Under the pieces are notes generated by a model. That model had not been told where the DNA came from. It saw only the letters and a list, made by a program, of their open reading frames with translations, and searched no databases. A DNA stretch of 64,000 nucleotides, taken from contig JABFGH010000001.1 of assembly GCA_013112585.1 (NCBI GenBank), positions 1 to 64,000 on the forward strand. The letters are read 5' to 3'. Shown here in pieces: positions 35,913-43,270 of this stretch (its first letter is position 1; each line of letters starts with the position of its first letter). The translations under genes were made by a program, and so were the position numbers. The stretch comes from Ignavibacteriota bacterium. Lineage in GTDB: Bacteria; Bacteroidota; Ignavibacteria; Ignavibacteriales; Melioribacteraceae.

Positions 35913-37688
35913 ATGAAAGTAATAAATAATTCCACAAATATAATTTATACAAATTCGGCAAGATGCAGGGATTGTTACCGCTGTGTAAGGGAATGCCCGG
36001 TACATGCTATAAAATTTAAGGATGATCAGGCAAACGTTGAAATTGAAAATTGCATTCTCTGCGGAACTTGTATAAAGGAATGCCCGCAAGATGCTAAATC
36101 GTTTCGTAATGATTTAGAGCGTGCAGAACGATTACTGAAAAATAATGATAAAGTTGCTGTAAGTATTGCTCCTGCCTTTGCTTCATTTTTCTCTCCTGAA
36201 GAAATAAAAAGAATACCAACCCTAATGCGTAAATTGGGCTTTTGTTATGTAGGTGAAACTGCAGAGGGAGCTTATCATACAGCAGAGGCAACCGCATCAT
36301 ATTTTAAGGAAGAGACAAATCAATCAATTTTAGCCACAGCTTGTCCTTCTTTTATTAATTTTATTGAAAAATATAATAAGGAATTTCTGCCGAATCTTGC
36401 ACCGGTTGTCTCGCCTATGATTGCTCATGCAAAAATATTAAAAAAGAGGCTGGGCAGCGAAACAAAAAATGTTTTTGTTGGTCCATGTTTAGCAAAAAAA
36501 GGAGAAGCGGAACGTGAGGAGTTTAGTCATCTAATTGATGTTGTATTAACTTTTGAAGAATTACAAACATGGATAGATAAGGAGGGAATTGATTTTAGTA
36601 AATTGGAAGAAAGCACATTCGATAACGAACCTGTTAAATTTGCCTCTCTTTTTCCTCTGCTTGGCGGGCTAACCAAAACAGCTTCAATGGGGTCGGATTT
36701 ACTGGCTGATAAAACTCTCTCAGTGAGCGGTGTAGATGAAATAAGAGAATCACTTGAGTTTATTAAATCGAATAAGGAACCAATACTAATCGAACCGCTT
36801 GTTTGTAAATCGGGATGCGTAAATGGACCGGGCGTAGTATGCGATTTGGATATTTACTCGAGAAGAAAAAAAGTTATCGAATATAGTCGAAGTATTGAGG
36901 AAGTATCAAAGATTCCGGAACCTGAAAACCTAAATTTAAAAACTTATTACAGTGAGAAAAAACTAAATTACAGTTTTGAATTCGATGAAAATTTAATTGA
37001 AGCTATTCTCGAAGAAACAGGAAAAGCAAAAATTGAAGATCAATTAAATTGCGGTGCATGCGGTTATGAAACATGCCGCCTTAATGCAATTGCGGTATTA
37101 TCGGGTATGGCTGCCGAGGAAATGTGCATTCCGTATATGCGTCGTAAAGCAGAGCAGCGTGCCGATAAAATAATGGAAAGCAGTCCGAATGGAATAATTA
37201 TAATTGACGAACACCTTAACATTATTCATATGAATCCGGCTTTTAAAAATCTATTCATGTGTTCAAATTCACTTTATGGTAAAAGAATTTCAGAATTGAT
37301 GGATCCGGAGCCGTTTATTTCAATTAGGGGTGGAGACAAAAAGATCATTGAATTCACAAAAAAACATAACCGGTATAACATTACTTGTCATCAAATTTTA
37401 TATAAGCTTGAAGATGAAAATCAATATGTTGGAGTATTTGTCGATATTACAAAAAGTTTAAGCAACAGTGAAAAGTTTGATAAGCTGCGGGTTAAAACTA
37501 TTTTGCAGGCAGAGGAATTGATGAATCATCAAATTGAGATGGCACAGAACATTGCTAAATTTTTAGGTGAGAGTACTGCAAAGGGTGAAGAACTGGTTGA
37601 TAATCTTATTAAACTGACTGAAAATAATGGAAAGAAAAGCAGTAATAGGAGCGGAGAGTGGCTGAAGGATATTTACACGTCCAAATAG
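35913..37688 (+). CDS. HydS-type sensory [FeFe] hydrogenase with PAS domain
   Basis: A 591-aa putative H2 sensor. Residues about 1-75 hold two ferredoxin-type 4Fe-4S sites (CRDCYRCVRECP, CILCGTCIKECP). The hydrogenase-like domain keeps four H-cluster cysteines, in TACPS (about 141), GPCLAKK (about 190) and LVCKSGCVNGPG (about 296). The proton-channel Cys of HydA (SCCP) is replaced by Ala here, as reported for HydS sensors with slow catalysis. An additional 4Fe-4S FES-type domain (CGACGYETC, about 380) and a PAS domain (about 425-530) follow, and the tail is helical. The downstream phosphatase gene overlaps by 31 nt. This matches group C sensory hydrogenases known in Thermotoga and Clostridia. 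Confidence 0.9.
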   Translation: MKVINNSTNIIYTNSARCRDCYRCVRECPVHAIKFKDDQANVEIENCILCGTCIKECPQDAKSFRNDLERAERLLKNNDKVAVSIAPAFASFFSPEEIKRIPTLMRKLGFCYVGETAEGAYHTAEATASYFKEETNQSILATACPSFINFIEKYNKEFLPNLAPVVSPMIAHAKILKKRLGSETKNVFVGPCLAKKGEAEREEFSHLIDVVLTFEELQTWIDKEGIDFSKLEESTFDNEPVKFASLFPLLGGLTKTASMGSDLLADKTLSVSGVDEIRESLEFIKSNKEPILIEPLVCKSGCVNGPGVVCDLDIYSRRKKVIEYSRSIEEVSKIPEPENLNLKTYYSEKKLNYSFEFDENLIEAILEETGKAKIEDQLNCGACGYETCRLNAIAVLSGMAAEEMCIPYMRRKAEQRADKIMESSPNGIIIIDEHLNIIHMNPAFKNLFMCSNSLYGKRISELMDPEPFISIRGGDKKIIEFTKKHNRYNITCHQILYKLEDENQYVGVFVDITKSLSNSEKFDKLRVKTILQAEELMNHQIEMAQNIAKFLGESTAKGEELVDNLIKLTENNGKKSSNRSGEWLKDIYTSK

Positions 37689-38812
37689 CTGAAGCACAAC
37701 TATCGAAAAATCATGGCAAACCCTGCGGTGATTTTCAAGAAGTTCTACGCAGTAAAACATCAACGATCCAGATTTTGTGTGATGGTTTAGGTTCGGGTGT
37801 AACTGCTAATCTTGCCGCTGTAATGTGTGCATCACGTATTAAGCAATTATTAAAATCGGGTTTTACGGTTAGAGAAACATTCGAGAAAATGTTTAAAACC
37901 ATGGAGCACGCAAAAAAAAATAATCTGCCGTATTCGGTATTTTCTATTGTTAGAATTTTAAATGATGGAGTAACTTCAATTTTCAGCTATGAGATGCCTC
38001 CCCCTATTTTCGTATCGCGTAATTACTCTACAATACTTAATCAGAAGAAGAGAGATATAAACGGTGCTGTACTTTATGAATCCAACTGTATTTTAAAAAA
38101 TGGCGAAGGCATTTTAGTTGTAAGTGACGGAATTACTTATTCGGGCATTGGTACAATACTATCGGACGGTTGGGGGATTGAAGGACTTAACAAATTTATT
38201 ACAAACACATTATCTGAAGGAATAAGAAATCCATTATTGCCAAAATTAATTTTAGATGAAGCAGAAAAAAATTGGGGCTATAAACTTGGCGATGACTGTA
38301 CTGTGGTATTTGCACGCTGCTGCCTTGGAAACATCGTTAATATAATTACCGGTCCCCCGGTTGATCCCAATACAGATAAAAAAATAGTTTCACAGTTTAT
38401 GAACCTTAAAGGATTAAAAGTAGTTTGCGGAGCTTCGACGGCAAAAATGGTTGCAAGGGAAATTGGAGAGGAATTAGAGATGTCCTCGAAATATGAAAGT
38501 AATATCGCACCGCCGAATTATGATATAAACGGATTGGATTTAGTAACCGAAGGTGCCGTAACCTTAAACCAGCTCTATAATATTTGGGATGAGGATAACA
38601 GTAAATTTGAAAGGAAAAGTCCTGTAACAGAATTATATAATTTAATATCCTCCTCTGATAAAATTAATTTTTATGTAGGTAATGCATTTAATGAGGCAAA
38701 CGAAGATATTAGCTTTAAGCAGACGGGAATTCTTAGTCGCAATAAAATTATACCCCTTTTAAAACAGTTATTTGAGGAGGATGGGAAATTGGTAGAGGTT
38801 GTTTACAATTAG
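37658..38812 (+). CDS. SpoIIE-type PP2C serine/threonine phosphatase
   Basis: A 384-aa soluble phosphatase. The PP2C/SpoIIE metal motifs are visible: GDFQ (about 25), LCDGLGSGVTANLAAV (about 40), VVSDGIT (about 160) and LGDDCTVVFARC (about 210). The last 150 residues form a second, unassigned domain. The GTG start at 37658 has AGGAG at 37647-37651 and lies within the HydS-type gene, so the two are translationally coupled. Phosphatases of this kind accompany sensory hydrogenases in Clostridia, where they are thought to relay the H2 signal. The target is not visible here. No histidine kinase or Ser/Thr kinase gene is adjacent. Confidence 0.9.
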   Translation: MAEGYLHVQIAEAQLSKNHGKPCGDFQEVLRSKTSTIQILCDGLGSGVTANLAAVMCASRIKQLLKSGFTVRETFEKMFKTMEHAKKNNLPYSVFSIVRILNDGVTSIFSYEMPPPIFVSRNYSTILNQKKRDINGAVLYESNCILKNGEGILVVSDGITYSGIGTILSDGWGIEGLNKFITNTLSEGIRNPLLPKLILDEAEKNWGYKLGDDCTVVFARCCLGNIVNIITGPPVDPNTDKKIVSQFMNLKGLKVVCGASTAKMVAREIGEELEMSSKYESNIAPPNYDINGLDLVTEGAVTLNQLYNIWDEDNSKFERKSPVTELYNLISSSDKINFYVGNAFNEANEDISFKQTGILSRNKIIPLLKQLFEEDGKLVEVVYN

Positions 38813-38998
38813 GGTTGAAATCATAAATAAATTTGAGTTGTTTATTGTAAAAAATAAACTAAATCTTTTACAGTAACTTAAGTTATTTTTAACGTGTAGT
38901 AGCAGGTATTTTATATTCAACAACATCAATCATGCAAATACTTTCCGCAACTGCAAAAGAATTTAATAATAGAGACTCATACATATTAGTTTGTTTTT

Positions 38999-39019
38999 CA
39001 AAATAGTTATTCTATTTTG
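38999..39019. promoter_or_regulatory. Inverted repeat upstream of the restriction gene
   Basis: CAAAATAG and CTATTTTG, perfect 8-bp arms around TTATT, 50 bp upstream of the restriction endonuclease start. It could be an operator. No dedicated C-protein gene is seen. Confidence 0.4.
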
Positions 39020-39068
39020 TTTTAATTTTAATGAGTAGAATTATTATAACTTTTGTTCGGAATCTCAA

Positions 39069-39956
39069 ATGTCATTAGTTGAAGAAATTCAATCAGTCAA
39101 AACAGATTTGTCGGCGTTTTTTGATATTACTAAAAGAATATTAGAATATCTTCCAGATGTGATAAATGAAGAAGTGAGTTATAAACAATATAAATTGTGT
39201 GCTTCGAATATTGCCGGCACTAAAAAACATATTCGCCCATTCAATTCGGATTTATTTTTAAGGAACAAAAATATTTTTCAAGAAGAATATGAGAAGTTTT
39301 TGACGATAATCGAAAGTTTAAATTCAGGTAGTAGGAATTTTCAAAAAGAAGATTACTCAATAATTGATAATGTAGTTTATACAATACAACAATCGTTAGG
39401 TATCGGGTTAGATTTATTTGTAGAAAGCAATAGCGCGAGAAAACATGTGGGCAATCGATTTGAAGAACTTATCCGTGCCTTATTAACATCCCTAAATATT
39501 TCCCTCAAGAAAATAGTGCTGAATATTCCTTATGAAACTAATGAAGGAGAAAAGTATTATAAGTGTGAGACTGATGTGGTCGTGTCACCGTTTCACGAGG
39601 TTAGGTCTAGTTCTAAAAATATTGACCCAAATGAATTAATTATTTCATTGAAAACTACCACAAAAGACAGAATGCCGAAAATATTTATTGATAAGATTTT
39701 ATTAGAAAATTTTCTTCAGCATAAGGTTAGAGTTGTTGGAATATCACAGAATGATATTCAGAGAAAGGGAAGTGATAAGATTAGTTCGACATTTGTCTCC
39801 AATCTTTTCATGGTCTATTCTAAATTTCTGATTCAACTTGAGGGATATTATTATATTGACAGACCTTCAAGAGCGCTGGAAAGTCCGTTCAATCAGTATA
39901 TATTTCCATTCTCACAATTTCTTCTAAAGGACATTTGGAAATTACTTAGAACGTAA
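39069..39956 (+). CDS. Type II restriction endonuclease, PD-(D/E)XK type (probable)
   Basis: A 295-aa protein called from context and residues. A candidate nuclease core is GNRFEELIRALL (Glu), KYYKCETDVVVS (Asp in ETDVVV) and ELIISLKTTTKDRMPKIFIDK (the xxK strand with Lys in SLKT), fitting E-(x)-D-(x)-SLK of PD-(D/E)XK nucleases. The KTTTKDRMPK segment is of the kind seen in several type II enzymes. It is convergent with, and overlaps by 15 nt, a DNA methyltransferase, the classic arrangement of a type II pair. The recognition sequence cannot be inferred. No hydrophobic segments. Confidence 0.8.
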   Translation: MSLVEEIQSVKTDLSAFFDITKRILEYLPDVINEEVSYKQYKLCASNIAGTKKHIRPFNSDLFLRNKNIFQEEYEKFLTIIESLNSGSRNFQKEDYSIIDNVVYTIQQSLGIGLDLFVESNSARKHVGNRFEELIRALLTSLNISLKKIVLNIPYETNEGEKYYKCETDVVVSPFHEVRSSSKNIDPNELIISLKTTTKDRMPKIFIDKILLENFLQHKVRVVGISQNDIQRKGSDKISSTFVSNLFMVYSKFLIQLEGYYYIDRPSRALESPFNQYIFPFSQFLLKDIWKLLRT

Positions 39957-41009
39957 TTTAACCCGTCTTTTTACAGCATCAATTTCATCTTTTTCTGATG
40001 CTACTCTTTCGATTAGTTTCTTATCACTTAAACGATCCTTAATAATTTTGCAATAATTTATTTCGAGCTCAGTTCCAATCCAATTTCTTTCAAATGCTTC
40101 GGCAACTGCGTAAGTAGTGCCGGATCCGCCAAAGGGATCAACAATCAGGTCTCCTTTTCTTGAAGATGAAAGAACACATTTTTTAACTAACTCAATAGGT
40201 TTTTGTGTGCTGTGTTCAGTCTTTTCCCAGGAACCATTCGACAGTGTTGGGATTTCCAAAACATCTTTGGGCTTGGCGCCCTTGGGGTGAGGCTGCCAAA
40301 CGTATTTTTTCCCACCACCATTATTATATTGTGAACTTTCGGCTTGTGGATGTATCGGATATTTTAAAGTATGCTCATTATATGGAATTCTTACCTCATC
40401 CAGATTGAATGTAAAATCTTTACTCTTTCTGAAATGTAAAATACTTTCATGAGACCTTCCCCAGTCATTACCTAGGTTTGCTTTGTTTCTATAAAACCAG
40501 ACAAGCCATTTACATCCCTTAAATAAATGACTTGCACCCCATTTTAGGTCCGCCAAAATTTCTGAAAAACCGCAAATGAATAGTGTGCCGGTAGGTTTTA
40601 ATACTCTATGAGCTTCCTCAATCCAAAGCATACTCCAATCTACATATTGCTGCTGTGATTGAAATGTATCCCATTCAGCTTTTTTAATATTATAAGGCGG
40701 GTCTGCAAAAATTAAATCAACCGTTTCATCTTCAATTGACCTAAAGAATTTGAGTACATCTAAATTGTATAATTTCCCGAATTCAGTTTCAAAAAAAGGT
40801 GTTGGAAAATTTTTAACCTCATTCCGAACGGTAAATTCAAGCTGCAATTCTTTAACAAAGGAATCTACTTTTTCAGCAGCATAAACCCGGTAATTGTTAA
40901 TTGGATTACGTGTTGATTTAAACTTGCCGCTCTTATCCCATCTTCGTAAGGTTTCCTTATTAACACCAATAATATCAGCGGCTTCAGCTATTGTATATAT
41001 TTTTTTCAT
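39942..41009 (-). CDS. HTH-fused DNA methyltransferase (beta class, N6-adenine likely)
   Basis: A 355-aa modification enzyme. Residues 1-55 are a MerR/excisionase-like helix-turn-helix (YTIAEAADIIGVNKETLRRWDKSG followed by NNYRVYAAEKVDSF). The methyltransferase domain has the catalytic motif IV DPPYN (about 103), then the target region, and motif I VDPFGGSGTT near the C-terminus, the beta-class order. DPPY suggests N6-adenine, though some N4-cytosine enzymes use it. Partner of the convergent restriction enzyme. Two direct repeats TTATACAAC (41021-41040) lie just before its start, which suggests that the N-terminal domain controls its own gene. Confidence 0.92.
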   Translation of the reverse strand: MKKIYTIAEAADIIGVNKETLRRWDKSGKFKSTRNPINNYRVYAAEKVDSFVKELQLEFTVRNEVKNFPTPFFETEFGKLYNLDVLKFFRSIEDETVDLIFADPPYNIKKAEWDTFQSQQQYVDWSMLWIEEAHRVLKPTGTLFICGFSEILADLKWGASHLFKGCKWLVWFYRNKANLGNDWGRSHESILHFRKSKDFTFNLDEVRIPYNEHTLKYPIHPQAESSQYNNGGGKKYVWQPHPKGAKPKDVLEIPTLSNGSWEKTEHSTQKPIELVKKCVLSSSRKGDLIVDPFGGSGTTYAVAEAFERNWIGTELEINYCKIIKDRLSDKKLIERVASEKDEIDAVKRRVKLRSK

Positions 41010-41020
41010 ATTTTTCTTAG

Positions 41021-41040
41021 TTTATACAACATTATACAAC
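41021..41040 (-). promoter_or_regulatory. Phased direct repeats in the methyltransferase leader
   Basis: TTATACAAC occurs at 41022-41030 and again at 41032-41040, one helical turn apart, 12-31 bp upstream of the methyltransferase start. Read on the coding strand this is GTTGTATAATGTTGTATAA, which also contains TATAAT-like text. It may be a direct-repeat operator overlapping the promoter. Confidence 0.55.
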
Positions 41041-41215
41041 TATGCACAAAGATAATTTGCTTTTGGAAATTTATCAATACTTTTTAAATATTTTTTTAGA
41101 AGTTTTATTGAAAATCTTAAAAACAAATTTTTTACCTAAAATTTATTCTCTTTCTACTTTTCTTACTAACCTGTAATTTTAGTGTAAAGCCGTTCCAATT
41201 TAACTGGAGTTAAAA

Positions 41216-43171
41216 TTGCATAAAATCCTACTTCGTTTAATCATGATTTTTCCATTTTCACTTCTGCTTATTTCTACATGTACATTCGCAGAATCGGGCG
41301 GACCATTAAGCCCTGAGCAGGCAGCATACAATGTAAATTTTTATGATCTTGATTTATCAATTGATCCTGTTACAAAATCTATCGGCGGTTCATTATTATG
41401 CCGGGCTGAGGTTATTAACTCACTAACAACATTCGTATTGGATTTAGATAATCCATTCACTGTTGATTCTGTCCTTTTCAAAAAAGGCGGGGGTGATTTT
41501 GAAACGACTCTCTTCAATCATACTAATGGAAAAATAAATATTACAATTCCAGTTTCAGTAAGTGCAGGAGATTTTATTTCCGCAAAAGTATTTTATAACG
41601 GTGCACCGCGTATTGCATCCAATCCGCCTTGGGGAGTTGGATTTGTTTGGGATACAACACCAAGCGGCAAACCCTGGATCGGTGTTGCCTGCGAAGATGA
41701 CGGGGCTGATATTTGGTGGGCATGCAAAGATCATCCATCTGATGAACCCGACTCCATGAGAATGAAATTTACTGTTCCAAATCCGCTTACTTGTGTATCT
41801 AATGGGAGATTTATTGACAGCACGGATAACGGAGACAACACCTCAACTTTTGAATGGTTTATTTCAACTCCAATTAATAATTATAATGTTACAATTTATG
41901 CCGCCGAGTTTTCACTAATTGAGGATACTTACCAATGCGTGAGCGGCGAAGAGATACCTTTTTATTTTTGGGTGCTGCCGGAATATTATAATACAGCAGT
42001 AAATTATATGGATGTGTTCCTCAACGAGTTTAATTTCCTTGAAGCAATTTGCGGACCTTTTCCTTTTGGAACCGACAAACACGGCTGGGCGCATGCTCCT
42101 TATTGGGGAATGGAGCATCAGACAATTATTGCATACGGACACAACTTTACAACAAACAGTTGGGGATTCGATTATATTCACTATCACGAGTTAGCGCATG
42201 AGTGGTGGGGAAATTTAATATCCGCAAAAGATTGGGCGGATGTTTGGATACACGAGGGACTGGCAACATACACCGAAGCACTTTATGTCGAACATCTTTC
42301 CGGTATGGATGACTATCATCAATATATGGATAATCGAAGACCTTCAAACAATCATTCTTATCCACTAGCACCAACCGAGCCGATGACTGCTGCGCAAGCG
42401 TTTGATAATCTTAATCCATATTACCGCGGAGCATCGGTTATGCACACATTGCGTTACCATGTGGGGGATTCAACATTTTTTAATTTACTTAAGCGATGGG
42501 CTTACCCTGATAGCAATGATTATGATAATACAAACGGCAGACTCTGCCAAATTTTAACTACCGATAATATGAAAGAGAAAGCTGAAACTGCAACCGGAAG
42601 AGAACTTGACCCATTCTTTGATGTATTTTTTCGCGAGGCATCCTACCCGGTTTTGAATGTTGTTAGAGGAACAAGTGAAGCTGCCTTTTCATGGTCAACT
42701 GAAAATAGCATACCGCTTGATGTGAATATTCCAATAACTGTAAACGGGATTGACAAAACTGTGGAAATGACTGCGGGAGAGGGAAGCATTGCACTTTCGT
42801 TGAGTGATAATTTGGTCCTTGATCCAAAAAAATGGCTGCTTATGGATGAGCCGAATATTGTTACAAATTTTGATGATGGCAATTTGGGTACTACTCATTA
42901 TCGCGTTGAGCAAAATTATCCTAACCCTTTTAATCCTACAACAAAAATTCAATACCAAATTCCGGTAAACGGATTTGTGCAGCTAAAAGTTTATGATGTG
43001 CTCGGGAATGAAATTGCAGAGTTGGTAAGCGAGGATAAATCAAAAGGAATTTACTCTGTTGATTTTGATACAGCAGAAATAAACGGCAGAGAAATTACTA
43101 GCGGAGTTTATTTTTATACTATTACAGTAAATGATTTTGTACAGACGAATAAGATGCTGCTGCTTCGTTAG
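41216..43171 (+). CDS. Secreted M1 family aminopeptidase with T9SS type A sorting domain
   Basis: A 651-aa exported zinc peptidase. The signal peptide ends near TCTFAES. The catalytic motif HELAHEWWG (about residue 324) with the third ligand Glu 18 residues later in WIHEGLATYTEA is the gluzincin signature, and YWGMEHQ stands in place of GAMEN. The last 85 residues begin EQNYPNPFNPTTKIQYQIP and end SGVYFYTITVNDF...KMLLLR, a type A C-terminal sorting domain, so the enzyme should be exported by T9SS and attached to or released from the surface. The TTG start at 41216 is preceded by GGAG at 41206-41209. It is likely to degrade peptides outside the cell. Confidence 0.93.
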   Translation: MHKILLRLIMIFPFSLLLISTCTFAESGGPLSPEQAAYNVNFYDLDLSIDPVTKSIGGSLLCRAEVINSLTTFVLDLDNPFTVDSVLFKKGGGDFETTLFNHTNGKINITIPVSVSAGDFISAKVFYNGAPRIASNPPWGVGFVWDTTPSGKPWIGVACEDDGADIWWACKDHPSDEPDSMRMKFTVPNPLTCVSNGRFIDSTDNGDNTSTFEWFISTPINNYNVTIYAAEFSLIEDTYQCVSGEEIPFYFWVLPEYYNTAVNYMDVFLNEFNFLEAICGPFPFGTDKHGWAHAPYWGMEHQTIIAYGHNFTTNSWGFDYIHYHELAHEWWGNLISAKDWADVWIHEGLATYTEALYVEHLSGMDDYHQYMDNRRPSNNHSYPLAPTEPMTAAQAFDNLNPYYRGASVMHTLRYHVGDSTFFNLLKRWAYPDSNDYDNTNGRLCQILTTDNMKEKAETATGRELDPFFDVFFREASYPVLNVVRGTSEAAFSWSTENSIPLDVNIPITVNGIDKTVEMTAGEGSIALSLSDNLVLDPKKWLLMDEPNIVTNFDDGNLGTTHYRVEQNYPNPFNPTTKIQYQIPVNGFVQLKVYDVLGNEIAELVSEDKSKGIYSVDFDTAEINGREITSGVYFYTITVNDFVQTNKMLLLR

Positions 43172-43270
43172 GGAATACTCTGAAGTTCATTTGTTGAATT
43201 TAGGTTTTTAATAGTATAGATTGGAATTATAAAAAAGCTTTTATTCTTTAATTTTTAGTAGAGGGAAATT

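Noticed and set aside
38889-38984. 31-codon frame on the minus strand between the phosphatase and the restriction gene
   Set aside because: Plausible-looking peptide but no start signal and no known match. Too short to support.
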